Position numbers and translations under genes: made by a program. From Hyphomicrobiales bacterium (lineage in GTDB: Bacteria; Pseudomonadota; Alphaproteobacteria; Rhizobiales; Rhizobiaceae), in NCBI GenBank assembly GCA_900470155.1, contig UBZT01000019.1, positions 118,076-182,075 of the forward strand: a stretch of DNA of 64,000 nucleotides. The letters run 5' to 3'. This document shows positions 27,444 to 36,581 of this stretch, piece by piece. The notes below the pieces were generated by a model that saw only the letters and a program-made list of their open reading frames with translations, was not told the origin of the DNA and did no database searches. Every line of letters starts with the position of its first letter. The first letter of the stretch is position 1.

Positions 27444-28180
27444 GTCCTGGGCACCGAGATTTCGACCGGGACAGAAAACACATAGCCTTCGGCCCGCACC
27501 GTCTTGATGTAGGTCGGTTCGCGCGCATCATCACCAAGCCGTTGGCGCAGACGGCTCACCAAAAGGTCGATCGAGCGGTCGAAGAGCTCGGCATCGCGGC
27601 CCTGCGTCAGGTTCAGGATCTGGTCACGATTGAGCACGCGTTGCGGATGATCTATGAACACCCTAAGCAGCCGGTATTCGGCGCCACTCAAGGCTATTTC
27701 CGTTCCGTCCCGGTCAAGAAGATGCCGACCGACGGTGTCGAGCCGCCAGTCACCGAAGGTCAGCAATTGGCCGGCCTCGCTGATCTGCAGATTGGGCGGC
27801 AACATACGCGTGCGCCGCAGCACCGCCTTAATGCGAGCAAGCAGTTCTCGCGCCGCAAACGGCTTCGGCAGATAATCGTCGGCGCCCATTTCGAGCCCGA
27901 TGATGCGGTCCATCTCGTCGTCGCGCGCCGTCAGCATGATGACCGGTGTTGCCTTGTGCTTGCCAGCGCGCAGTTCCCGGCACAACACGAGGCCATCATC
28001 GCCCGGCATCATCACATCGAGCACGATCAGATCGACTGTGTTGCCTTCGAGAAAGCTGCGCATCTGGCGACCGTCGGCGGCAACCGCCGTCCGAAGGCCG
28101 TTCTTCTTCAGATAACTCGAGACCAACTCGCGAATTTCGCGGTCGTCATCGACAATCAGAATGTGGTCGACATGCTCCAT
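27440..28180 (-). CDS. OmpR-family response regulator
   Basis: 246 residues from ATG 28180 (MEHVDHILIVDDDREIREL). The receiver domain (about 5-115) has the acidic pair DDD and the phosphorylated aspartate in LIVLDVMMPGDDGL, followed by the conserved Lys in DYLPKPFAARELL. The C-terminal winged helix (about 140-240) includes EYRLLRVFIDHPQRVLNRDQ. It is the partner of the overlapping kinase gene. Confidence 0.94.
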   Translation of the reverse strand: MEHVDHILIVDDDREIRELVSSYLKKNGLRTAVAADGRQMRSFLEGNTVDLIVLDVMMPGDDGLVLCRELRAGKHKATPVIMLTARDDEMDRIIGLEMGADDYLPKPFAARELLARIKAVLRRTRMLPPNLQISEAGQLLTFGDWRLDTVGRHLLDRDGTEIALSGAEYRLLRVFIDHPQRVLNRDQILNLTQGRDAELFDRSIDLLVSRLRQRLGDDAREPTYIKTVRAEGYVFSVPVEISVPRT

Positions 28181-28269
28181 ATCTGGCCTTTCAAACATTC
28201 GCACCTACGCGACATTAGTTCCGTGTGGGCCGCCGCGAGTAAAGCGGTTTCTCGCGACGGGCCCCATCA

Positions 28270-29310
28270 TCAGAATTTCGCGACATCGATGATGGCTTGA
28301 GCGAATGCCTCCGGCGCTTCCTGCGGCAGATTATGCCCGATGCCCGCAACATCTCGGTGCTCATATCTTCCCGAGAATTTCTTTGCATAGGCCGATGGCT
28401 GCGGATGGGGCGCACCATTGGCATCGCCTTCCATGGTGATCGTCGGGATACCAATCACCGGCCCCATCGCGAGTTGCTTCTCGAAGGCGTTGTATTTCTC
28501 CTCGCCTTCGGCAAGGCCGAGCCGCCAGCGATAATTATGGATGGTTATGTCCACGTGATCAGGATTGTCGAGGGCGGCGGCCGATCGATTGAAGGTCGCA
28601 TCGTCGAATGTCCAGGTGGGCGATGCTGTCCGCCAGATAAGCTTTGCAAACTCGTGCGTGTTAGCGGCATAGCCGAGCCGACCCCGCTCGGTGGCGAAGT
28701 AGAACTGGTACCACCAGGAGAGTTCCGCGGCGGGCGGAAGCGGCTTGCTGTTTGCAGCCTGGCTGCCGATGAGATAGCCACTGACGGACACCATCGCCTG
28801 GCAGCTATCCGGCCAGAGAGCCGCCATGATGTTGACTGTGCGCGCGCGCCAGTCATATCCGCCAAGAATCGCCTTTTCGACGCCCAGTGCATCCATGAAG
28901 GCGATCATGTCGGCAGCTAGTGCCGCCTGCTGGCCGTTTCGCGGGGTCTCGTCCGAAAGGAATCGCGTCGTGCCGTAGCCACGCAGATAGGGAATGAGCA
29001 CGCGGTAACCTGCATCGGCCAGGATCGGTGCCACATCGACATAGCTGTAGATGTCGTACGGCCAGCCGTGAACAAGCAGAACAACAGGGCCATCGGCCGG
29101 GCCGGCTTCCGCATATCCGACATCCAGCACGCCTGCCCTGATTTGCTTGAGTGCTGCAAACGCAGTGTGCCCTCCTGCCTTGACCGAGGCCGGGGACGCG
29201 GCGCTCGTCTGGGCATGGGCGATCGTACCCATACCCAATTGGGTGGCAGCCACGGTCATGGCGGCGATACCGAAGAAGCGGCGGCGCTGATGGTTAAATT
29301 GAGGGGACAT
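28270..29310 (-). CDS. Exported alpha/beta hydrolase, epoxide-hydrolase-like
   Basis: 346 residues from ATG 29310, which has GGAGAG well placed upstream. A twin-arginine signal (QRRRFFGIAAMTVAATQ) directs export; cleavage is likely near AHAQ. The hydrolase core has LLVHGWPYDIYSY (oxyanion HGWP), GYDWRARTVNIMAALWP where the nucleophile is Asp as in haloalkane dehalogenases and epoxide hydrolases, and a C-terminal GIGHNLPQEAPEAF with the catalytic His. The substrate is unknown. It lies beside the two-component pair on the same strand. Confidence 0.86.
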   Translation of the reverse strand: MSPQFNHQRRRFFGIAAMTVAATQLGMGTIAHAQTSAASPASVKAGGHTAFAALKQIRAGVLDVGYAEAGPADGPVVLLVHGWPYDIYSYVDVAPILADAGYRVLIPYLRGYGTTRFLSDETPRNGQQAALAADMIAFMDALGVEKAILGGYDWRARTVNIMAALWPDSCQAMVSVSGYLIGSQAANSKPLPPAAELSWWYQFYFATERGRLGYAANTHEFAKLIWRTASPTWTFDDATFNRSAAALDNPDHVDITIHNYRWRLGLAEGEEKYNAFEKQLAMGPVIGIPTITMEGDANGAPHPQPSAYAKKFSGRYEHRDVAGIGHNLPQEAPEAFAQAIIDVAKF

Positions 29311-29631
29311 CGTTCTCTCCATATCGATTGATCTTGATGTAAAGAAAGCCGGCCGCACGTATCTCGCCTGTGTCCCGTCAAGCCCGGAATTGAATGCGGA
29401 TGTAGCCTCCGGCGCCTTCGATACAGTCTGATACAATTCGCACCACCCGCCGACCGGGCTTGCCACCGATTTGTATCATTCTGTGGTGGATAGCCCGCGT
29501 CCTACACTGCGGTACACTTCCGATGGAAGCCCGACACATCCGGGACACGTCTCTCCGAGCAGATTGGCCCTGTTGCTGGTCGCGGCCCATCGCCGTCCAG
29601 AACCCGACTAACCGGTTTCAAGGAAACGACG

Positions 29632-31395
29632 ATGACACTTCTCATCATTGCCTATCTCGGAGGGGCGCTGACCATCCTCAGCCCGTGCATCCTTCCCATT
29701 CTTCCCTTCGTCTTTGCCCGCGCGGGGCAGCCTTTTCTGCGGAGCACGCTGCCCATGCTAATTGGCATGGGCGTCACCTTTGCATTGGTTGCAACGCTTG
29801 CAGCGGTCGGCGGGAGTTGGGCGATCCACGCCAATGAATACGGTCGTCTCGCCGCGATCCTGCTGCTCGCCGTCTTCGGGGTCAGCTTGTTGTCACCACG
29901 CGTTGCGAGCATCATCACGCAGCCCGTCGTCGATTTCGGCAACAGGCTGCTAAACGCGCCGGGCAGGCCAGGCTCTGTGCCGACCGCCGCAAGTTCCTTC
30001 ATCCTCGGCGTTGCAACGGGGCTACTTTGGGCGCCATGCGCCGGGCCAATCCTTGGCCTTCTGCTGACGGGCGCGGCGTTGAATGGCGCCAACTTCCAGA
30101 CGACGTTTCTTCTCGTCGCCTATGCTGCTGGTGCAGCGACATCGCTTGCCATTGCCCTTCTTGTCGGGGGTAAGATCTTCGCTGGCATGAAGCGGTCGCT
30201 CGGCATCAGCGAACGTATTCGGCAGGTACTGGGAGCCGCGGTTCTGGCTGGCGTTGCAGTCATTGCCCTTGGCCTCGACACCGGCCTCCTCGCGCGGCTT
30301 TCCTATGCCAGCACGACCGCATTCGAGCAGGTCGTCCTTGACCAACTGCACGAGATGCCGGCCGCTGAAATGGTGAGAAACGAACTGTCGGCTGCCGTAA
30401 TCGATCCAGATCGGCCGTTCCGGAGCAACCTTCCCGTGGAGGGTCGCGCGCCGTCGTTGAATGGCGCCGTCGAATGGCTGAACTCGTCGCCGCTGACGAC
30501 GGAACAGCTTCGCGGCAAGGTCGTTCTCGTCGATTTCTGGACCTATTCCTGCATTAACTGCATCCGAACCGTCCCCTACGTCCGCGCCTGGGCCGAAAAA
30601 TATAGGGATCAGGGCCTCGTCGTTATCGGCGTGCATGCCCCGGAATTCGCCTTCGAGAAGAAAATCGACAATGTCAGAAAGGCGATCGAAGACTTCAAGA
30701 TCGGTTATCCGGTTGCGATCGACAATGACTACAAGATCTGGCGCGCCTTCGAGAACAGCTATTGGCCAGCGCAGTACCTGATCGATGCCAGGGGCCAGAT
30801 CCGCTACCACCATTTCGGCGAAGGTAACTACCGCCAGTCCGAACAGGCAATCCAGGAGCTGTTGCGCGAAGCAGGCAGCGAGATGGCGACGACCACAACG
30901 GTGACGCCCGATGCCAAGGGCGCCGAGGCCAGCCCCGACCTCAGGAACATCCGCTCCGGCGAGAGCTATCTCGGCTACAAGCGCGTCGTGGGCTTCGTCT
31001 CTCCGGAAGGCCTGCGTGCCGACACCGCCAACGCATATTCTATCTCGCAACCGGGCCTGAATGAATGGGGCCTCTCCGGAACCTGGACGGTTGGTGCCGA
31101 ACGCGCCGTGCTGGACCAGCCGGACGGCAGCATTGTCTACCGCTTCAGCGCCCGCGACCTGCATCTGGTCCTCGGACCCGGCGCTGCCGGCAAACCTGTT
31201 CGCTTCCAGGTGACGATCAATGGAAAGGCACCCGGGTCCAATCATGGCGCGGATACTGATGCTGACGGCCACGGCACCATAACCTCCACAAAGCTCTACC
31301 AACTCGTTCGCCAGTCCGGCGACGTGGAGGAACGGACATTTGAGATCCGCTTCCTCGATTCAGGCGTCGAAGCCTACGCCTTCACCTTCGGCTGA
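29632..31395 (+). CDS. CcdA-type membrane domain fused to thioredoxin-like domain (DipZ-like)
   Basis: 587 residues in three parts. Residues about 1-240 are a CcdA/DsbD-type six-helix electron-transfer domain with cysteines in LSPCILPILPFVFA and LLWAPCAGPILGLLL. Residues about 285-420 form a TlpA/AhpC-like thioredoxin domain with the CxxC site in FWTYSCINCIRTVPYVRAW. Residues about 440-587 are a beta-rich C-terminal domain as in mycobacterial DipZ. The protein would pass electrons from cytoplasmic thioredoxin to periplasmic disulfides. No cytochrome-c maturation genes are nearby, so a role in periplasmic redox repair is more likely. Confidence 0.9.
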   Translation: MTLLIIAYLGGALTILSPCILPILPFVFARAGQPFLRSTLPMLIGMGVTFALVATLAAVGGSWAIHANEYGRLAAILLLAVFGVSLLSPRVASIITQPVVDFGNRLLNAPGRPGSVPTAASSFILGVATGLLWAPCAGPILGLLLTGAALNGANFQTTFLLVAYAAGAATSLAIALLVGGKIFAGMKRSLGISERIRQVLGAAVLAGVAVIALGLDTGLLARLSYASTTAFEQVVLDQLHEMPAAEMVRNELSAAVIDPDRPFRSNLPVEGRAPSLNGAVEWLNSSPLTTEQLRGKVVLVDFWTYSCINCIRTVPYVRAWAEKYRDQGLVVIGVHAPEFAFEKKIDNVRKAIEDFKIGYPVAIDNDYKIWRAFENSYWPAQYLIDARGQIRYHHFGEGNYRQSEQAIQELLREAGSEMATTTTVTPDAKGAEASPDLRNIRSGESYLGYKRVVGFVSPEGLRADTANAYSISQPGLNEWGLSGTWTVGAERAVLDQPDGSIVYRFSARDLHLVLGPGAAGKPVRFQVTINGKAPGSNHGADTDADGHGTITSTKLYQLVRQSGDVEERTFEIRFLDSGVEAYAFTFG

Positions 31396-31437
31396 GCCCC
31401 TCTCTTCTCACCCCCCATGACAACAGGAGTAAAACGC

Positions 31438-32190
31438 ATGAACCGACATACAATCTCGATCCTCGCGCTCGCCTTGACCACCAGTATCATCGCTTTCTCG
31501 GCACAGGCCGCCGAGGTCAAGAACATCGTCATCGTCCATGGCGCACTTGCCGACGGTTCCGGCTGGCGCAAGGCATCCGACATTCTCGTCAAGCGCGGTT
31601 TCAATGTCACGATCGTGCAGCAGCCGATGACGTCGCTCGCCGACGACATCGCCACCACCAACCGGGTGCTCGATTTGCAGGATGGCCCGACGCTTCTCGT
31701 CGGTCACAGCTATGGCGGAATGGTGATCACCGAGGCTGGCCACAGCCCGGTTGTCGCTGGTCTAGTCTACGTCGCAGCGTTCCAACCGGACAAGGGCGAA
31801 AGCCTGCTCAGCCTTGCGAATTCAAAGCCTGCTGGCGGCATGAACATCCGCGAGACGAAGGACGGAAAGTATCTCTATCTCGACCCCGCCGCCTTCGCGA
31901 ACGACTTCGCCGCGGACCTGCCGAAAGACGACGCCGCGTTTCTGGCAAGGTCGCAGGTCTTCGCCTCGAAAGAAGCGTTCTCAGCCAAGACAGAGGATCC
32001 CGCTTGGAAGACGAAACGCAGCTGGTCCATTGTTGCGACCGAAGACCGATCCATTAATCCTGAACTGGAACGTGAGATGTCGAAGCGCGCCGGCAGCAGC
32101 GTGACCGAGATCAAATCCAGCCACGCCGTCTTCGCCTCGCATCCCGAAGAGGTTGCGGACGTGATTGAGAAGGCGGCGAAGGCGCTCTAG
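31438..32190 (+). CDS. Secreted alpha/beta hydrolase
   Basis: 250 residues from ATG 31438, with AGGAG upstream. A Sec signal peptide (about 1-25, ending SAQAAE) precedes an alpha/beta hydrolase fold: VIVHGALADGSGW (oxyanion region), LVGHSYGGMV (nucleophilic serine) and SSHAVFASHPEEV (catalytic histidine). This EstC/pyrethroid-hydrolase-like group acts on esters. It lies 42 bp after the DipZ-like gene on the same strand. Confidence 0.9.
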   Translation: MNRHTISILALALTTSIIAFSAQAAEVKNIVIVHGALADGSGWRKASDILVKRGFNVTIVQQPMTSLADDIATTNRVLDLQDGPTLLVGHSYGGMVITEAGHSPVVAGLVYVAAFQPDKGESLLSLANSKPAGGMNIRETKDGKYLYLDPAAFANDFAADLPKDDAAFLARSQVFASKEAFSAKTEDPAWKTKRSWSIVATEDRSINPELEREMSKRAGSSVTEIKSSHAVFASHPEEVADVIEKAAKAL

Positions 32191-32237
32191 CGCTGGCAAT
32201 ATGTGGCCATCCGGCAACCCGGATCGCCACTGAATTC

Positions 32238-32293
32238 TTTGCCTTGAAAGGATTAGAACCAACGACCCGGCAGTTTCGCTATTAAGCAAACGG
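32238..32293 (-). repeat. tRNA 3'-end-like sequence, copy 4
   Basis: GCCTTGAAAGGATTAGAACC, then ACGACCC and GCTATTAAGC, follows the pattern of the other copies (minus strand: GGGTCGTTGGTTCTAATCC). It lies between the hydrolase stop and the parDE-like operon, so again it borders a toxin-antitoxin module. Confidence 0.5.
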
Positions 32294-32329
32294 CGGCAGA
32301 CGTCAATTGAACCTTGACGAACCAGCATG

Positions 32330-32344
32330 GTTCAAAGATAGTTC
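32330..32344. promoter_or_regulatory. LexA (SOS) box upstream of parDE
   Basis: GTTCAAAGATAGTTC is an exact GTTC-N7-GTTC alphaproteobacterial LexA site, ending 25 bp before the antitoxin start. A further inverted half-site TTGAACC (32307-32313) pairs with GGTTCAA (32329-32335), which could serve the antitoxin itself. Damage-induced expression of this module is inferred. Confidence 0.65.
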
Positions 32345-32369
32345 AAGGTGAACAAGAGGCGAGGTTTTC

Positions 32370-32615
32370 ATGACCGCATTCACCATCCGCGTCCCGGACG
32401 AAGTGGCCGACCGGCTGAACCAGATTGCTCAAAAGCTCGACCGTTCCCGCTCTTACATGGCAGCTCAAGCCATTGAAGACTTCGTGTCACGCGAAGAATG
32501 GCAGCTAGCGGAAATTGAAGCCGGAATTACCGAGGCGGACCGCGGCGAATTCGCCAGTGACGACGACGTGGCACGCGTGGTCGGTAAATATGTCAAGATG
32601 ACATCTCGGTCATGA
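32370..32615 (+). CDS. Ribbon-helix-helix antitoxin, ParD/CopG type
   Basis: 81 residues. The N-terminal ribbon-helix-helix (TAFTIRVPDEVADRLNQIA then RSRSYMAAQAIEDFV) is followed by an acidic tail that would bind the toxin. The gene overlaps the next by ATGA. Its promoter holds an SOS box at 32330-32344 and inverted GTTCAA half-sites, so it may be repressed both by LexA and by itself. Confidence 0.9.
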   Translation: MTAFTIRVPDEVADRLNQIAQKLDRSRSYMAAQAIEDFVSREEWQLAEIEAGITEADRGEFASDDDVARVVGKYVKMTSRS

Positions 32616-32902
32616 CGCAGAGGCGCCTCCGCTGGACCGTGCGAGCGTTGCGGCGGCTTGATGAAATTGGTGCATACATTGAAAAAGACGACCCGGATGC
32701 CGCTGCAAGGGTGGTTGCCCGGCTCGTAGCGTCTGTCGACATGTTGGCAGAGCTGCCGACCGCCGGGCGCATCGGTCGCATCGCTGGCACGCGCGAAGTT
32801 GTATTGTCCGACATTCCTTACATCATCCCCTATCGCGTTCGCCACGACATCGAAGTCATCACTGTGATGCACGCCTCTCAGAAATGGCCGAAAAGGCTAT
32901 AA
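32612..32902 (+). CDS. ParE/RelE-family toxin
   Basis: 96 residues with the ParE pattern: RWTVRALRRLDEIGAYIEKD, then AARVVARLVASVDMLAELP, GRIGRIAGTREVVLSDIPY and the C-terminal strand IEVITVMHASQKWP. ParE proteins poison DNA gyrase; RelE relatives cut mRNA. The WP/HASQKWP ending and the -TREVV- stretch favour ParE. Start overlaps the antitoxin stop by 4 bp. Confidence 0.92.
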   Translation: MTQRRLRWTVRALRRLDEIGAYIEKDDPDAAARVVARLVASVDMLAELPTAGRIGRIAGTREVVLSDIPYIIPYRVRHDIEVITVMHASQKWPKRL

Positions 32903-33317
32903 AAGCAACGTGTCTCCTGGGCAGGGCTCCAGCAGCAATCAAAGCTGCAATCGCCCGAGCGGACCACCGCGAGACAGTCTGACTTCATTAAATTCAATAG
33001 CTTAGTGACGATTTGAAGCGTATCCTCGATTATGGAACTTAGCCTTTTCCTCGTCCATGTGATTAATTCGTATATGGCGGCGCGCGAGCGCTCGGACCGG
33101 TAAACCATCATTTTCAGGGAGGCGTAAAAAAGAAGCGGCTTTAAGTACCGTAGGCTCATAGCAAACGTGCATGCCAGCCAAAGGCTTTCCCTTCAAGAAA
33201 AGGACATCATACTCGATGTCCTCGGAAGGGCGGGCCATCCCATAATCAACACACTGCTATTCAGGCGTAAAAACCACCTGCCGATCGAGCTACCAATGTC
33301 GTACGTCGCCACCAAAC
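32903..33317. other. 415-bp gap between parE and dnaE2, no confident gene
   Basis: The only notable open frame is 33002-33238 on the minus strand (78 codons, beginning MARPSEDIEYDVLFLKGKPL), without a clear ribosome site or a family I recognise. No hairpin terminator is obvious. The sequence is lower in GC than its flanks, in keeping with decayed or recently arrived DNA. Confidence 0.4.
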
Positions 33318-36300
33318 TCACTGAAAATTCCGGCTTTTCACCTTCAACGTATCGATGTGCAGGTCAGGTATGTAAATTTCCCGCGCCTTGACGCCTATCG
33401 ACGGCCGCTCGCGACTGTCCGGGCTCCCCGGTGAACCATGGGCAAACTCGTCGCCCCGGCCTGTCGGCACCCGGAATGTATCCCGCTCGCCAAGGCTTGC
33501 CAGATCGCTGGTCAGATCGAACATCCGTTGCGCCACCAGATGCACGACGCCGCCTTCGCGCTGGATCTTGCCGTTGATCGCCATCATTGAGGATCCGAGC
33601 ACGACGCGACGCTGTTTTTCAAAGAGGCTTGGCCAGACGACGACATTGGCAACGCCTGTCTCATCCTCGATGGTCATGAACATGACGCCCTTTGCGCTAC
33701 CCGGCTTCTGACGGACGAGAACCAGGCCAGCGGTCATCAGCCAGCGACCATCGCGTGCCGATGCCGCCTCGGCGCAGGTGACGATGTTTCGGCGGGTGAG
33801 ATCCTCTCGCAGGAAGCTGACCGGATGGGCACGCAGCGTCACACTGGTATGGCCATAGTCCTCGACAACATTGGCACCCTCGGTCATTTGCCGAAGTGCC
33901 ACATCCGGTTCCTGCTGTTCAGCGATCACCTCCCGCTCGCGATCGGCGGCCGCAGCAAACAAAGGGAGGGGTTCGTCACGCAAGGCTTTGATCGCCCAGA
34001 GCGCATCGCGTCTTTCAAGTTTCAAGTCCGGTCGAAAGGCGTCGGCCTCGGCGAGCTTAACCAGGGTAGCCGACGGCACGCCGCCGCGCCGCCACATATC
34101 GTCGATGGAAACGAAGGGCTCGTTGCCACGTGCCACTGCAATCTTTGCCGCATCCTGTTCGGGCAGCCCCTTCACCAGACGCATCCCGAGGCGCACGGCA
34201 TGGCTGTCGGTTTCCTCGATCTCTTCGAGCGTGCAATCCCACCGCGAGTGATTGATGCAGATTGGCCGGATCGCTACCCCGTGGGCCCGGGCATCCGTGA
34301 CGATCTGCGCTGGCGCATAGAAACCCATTGGTTGCGCATTGATGAGGGCGGCACAGAACACGTCCGGATAATGGCACTTCAGATAAGATGAGGCGTAGGC
34401 GATCAGAGCAAAGGACGCGGCATGGCTCTCGGGAAAGCCGTAGGAGCCAAAGCCCTCGAGCTGCGAGAAGGTCTTTTCGGCAAACTCTTCCGTGTAGCCA
34501 TTCTTCACCATCCCCTGGACCAACTTGTCCATGAACTTTGAGACCCCGCCGGTGAACTTGAATGTCGCCATTGAGCGCCTGAGCGCATCGGCCTCGCCGG
34601 CGGTAAAACCGGCACAGACGATTGCGACTTTCATGGCGCTTTCCTGAAACAAAGGCACGCCCAGTGTTTTGCCGAGCACGGCCTCCAGTTCCGGCTTCGG
34701 ATAGACGACCGCCTCTTTGCCTTCGCGCCGTCTCAGATAAGGATGCACCATGTCACCCTGGATCGGCCCGGGGCGAACGATCGCCACCTGGATCACCAGG
34801 TCATAATAGGTCTGGGGTTTCAGCCGCGGCAACATCGACATCTGCGCGCGGGACTCAATTTGGAAGGTGCCGAGCGTGTCGGCCTTGCGGATCATGGCGT
34901 AAGTGGCCGGGTCCTCCTGCTCGATAGTGGCGAGATCAAGTTTCACGCCCTTGTGCTCTTCCAGCAATGCAAAGCCCTTGGCCATGCAGGTAAGCATGCC
35001 CAAGGCCAGCACATCCACCTTCATGAACTTGAGCGCCTCGATATCGTCCTTGTCCCATTCGATCGTTTGCCGATCTTCCATCCGGGCCTGCTCGATCGGC
35101 ACCAGTTCGTCGAGGCGGTCATTGGTCAGGACAAAACCGCCAGGATGCTGGCCAAGATGGCGGGGTGCGCCCATCAGCTGCTGCGCGAGCTCCAGTGTCA
35201 GCCGCAGGCGGCGGTCGGACATGTTCATGTTCAGCTCGTTGACCTGCTTTTCACCGACGCCCTCCTTGCTCCAGCCCCAGACGCCGGCCGACAGAGCTGT
35301 GATCATGTCTTCAGGCAGGCCGAGCACCTTGCCGACATCACGAAGCGCGCCTTTGGCGCGGTAGCGGGTGACGGTGGCGCAAAGGGCGGCCTTCTGCCGA
35401 CCATAGGTCTTGTAGATCCACTGGATCACCTCTTCGCGTCTGGCATGTTCGAAATCGACGTCAATGTCGGGCGGCTCGTTGCGCTCTTCCGAGATAAAGC
35501 GCTCGAACAAGAGATCGTTTGCGGCCGGATCGATCGCAGTAATCCCCAGCACGTAACAGACGGCGGAATTGGCGGCACTTCCGCGACCCTGGCAAAGAAT
35601 ATCCTGAGATCGCGCAAAGCGGACGATGCTGTAAACCGTCAGGAAATACGGCGCGTAATCGAGTTTGCGGATCAGCTCGAGTTCGTGATTGAGGGTCTTC
35701 ACCACGTCGTCAGGCACCCCCTCGGGGTAGCGGTCGCGAACGCCCTCCCGGGTGAATTTTTCCAACGTCTGCTGCGCCGTCAGCCCGGGGATGATTGCTT
35801 CCTCCGGATATTGGTAGGTGAGCTCGTTCATGTCGAAACGACAGCGGTCGACAATCTCGCGGGTGCGGGCGAGAGCTTCTGGATAGCGGCTGAACAGCCG
35901 GTGCATTTCCTCCGGCGGCTTGAGAAAACGATCGGCATGCCGTTCGCGCAGGAAGCCGGCCCGGTCGATGGTGGTGCGATGGCGAATGCAGGTGACGACA
36001 TCCTGCAGCTGCCGCCTGCCCGGCTCGTGAAACAGCACGTCATTAGTGACGACCGGTCGGACCTTGTGCCGGACCGCCAGCGTGTTGAGGTCGTGCAAGC
36101 GCAGTTGGTCGTTCGGCCGCCGGCGCAGCGTCAGCGCCATATAGGCGCGGTTGCCGAATATCTCCTTTATCTTACGCAGCTGGACGGCACATGCGTCATC
36201 GGCCTCGTCAGGGATCAGGACGGCGAGCAAACCGTCCGCATAAAGGCCCACATCCGTCAAATCGAGGATGCACTTGCCCTTGCCGCCCCGCTCCTTGCCG

Positions 36301-36581
36301 AGCGACAGAAGCCGGCAAAGCCTCGAATAGGCCACCCGGTCCGTCGGATAGACCAGCATCGACATGCCGTCTGTCAGATCGAGCCTGCAGCCAACGACCA
36401 GCCGGACACCGGTTTCCTTGGCCGCCTCCCAAGCACGCACGATCCCAGCCAGGCTGTTGCGATCGACGATGCCAAGCGCCTCGATACCCAGTGCCTTGGC
36501 AGTCGTGAACAGTTCATCGCAGCCTGACGCGCCGCGAAGGAAGGAGAAATGACTGGTGACCTGGAGTTCGGCGTAGCGCAT
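33318..36581 (-). CDS. dnaE2: Error-prone DNA polymerase DnaE2
   Basis: 1087 residues from ATG 36581, whose ATGA overlaps the imuB stop; a longer frame upstream lies inside imuB. The PHP domain is at the N-terminus (YAELQVTSHFSFLRGASGCD), then the C-family polymerase palm with acidic PPDIDVDFEHARREEV, and a C-terminal OB fold. DnaE2 is the catalytic polymerase of the ImuA-ImuB-DnaE2 mutasome that copies past damaged bases and causes SOS mutagenesis. It is the third gene of the operon, under the SOS box at 38829. Confidence 0.96.
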   Translation of the reverse strand: MRYAELQVTSHFSFLRGASGCDELFTTAKALGIEALGIVDRNSLAGIVRAWEAAKETGVRLVVGCRLDLTDGMSMLVYPTDRVAYSRLCRLLSLGKERGGKGKCILDLTDVGLYADGLLAVLIPDEADDACAVQLRKIKEIFGNRAYMALTLRRRPNDQLRLHDLNTLAVRHKVRPVVTNDVLFHEPGRRQLQDVVTCIRHRTTIDRAGFLRERHADRFLKPPEEMHRLFSRYPEALARTREIVDRCRFDMNELTYQYPEEAIIPGLTAQQTLEKFTREGVRDRYPEGVPDDVVKTLNHELELIRKLDYAPYFLTVYSIVRFARSQDILCQGRGSAANSAVCYVLGITAIDPAANDLLFERFISEERNEPPDIDVDFEHARREEVIQWIYKTYGRQKAALCATVTRYRAKGALRDVGKVLGLPEDMITALSAGVWGWSKEGVGEKQVNELNMNMSDRRLRLTLELAQQLMGAPRHLGQHPGGFVLTNDRLDELVPIEQARMEDRQTIEWDKDDIEALKFMKVDVLALGMLTCMAKGFALLEEHKGVKLDLATIEQEDPATYAMIRKADTLGTFQIESRAQMSMLPRLKPQTYYDLVIQVAIVRPGPIQGDMVHPYLRRREGKEAVVYPKPELEAVLGKTLGVPLFQESAMKVAIVCAGFTAGEADALRRSMATFKFTGGVSKFMDKLVQGMVKNGYTEEFAEKTFSQLEGFGSYGFPESHAASFALIAYASSYLKCHYPDVFCAALINAQPMGFYAPAQIVTDARAHGVAIRPICINHSRWDCTLEEIEETDSHAVRLGMRLVKGLPEQDAAKIAVARGNEPFVSIDDMWRRGGVPSATLVKLAEADAFRPDLKLERRDALWAIKALRDEPLPLFAAAADREREVIAEQQEPDVALRQMTEGANVVEDYGHTSVTLRAHPVSFLREDLTRRNIVTCAEAASARDGRWLMTAGLVLVRQKPGSAKGVMFMTIEDETGVANVVVWPSLFEKQRRVVLGSSMMAINGKIQREGGVVHLVAQRMFDLTSDLASLGERDTFRVPTGRGDEFAHGSPGSPDSRERPSIGVKAREIYIPDLHIDTLKVKSRNFQ

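Noticed and set aside
28235..28257. CGCGAG/CTCGCG hairpin downstream of the hydrolase as a terminator
   Set aside because: Neither strand has a U-run next to the stem, and the stem is only 6 bp.
33002..33238. 78-codon frame on the minus strand as a gene
   Set aside because: No ribosome site, no recognisable family and no neighbour logic; noted only in the gap entry.
34743..36527. Long plus-strand frame opposite dnaE2 (594 codons), and a similar one opposite imuB
   Set aside because: They are antisense shadows of high-GC coding sequence; the minus-strand frames carry full polymerase motifs.
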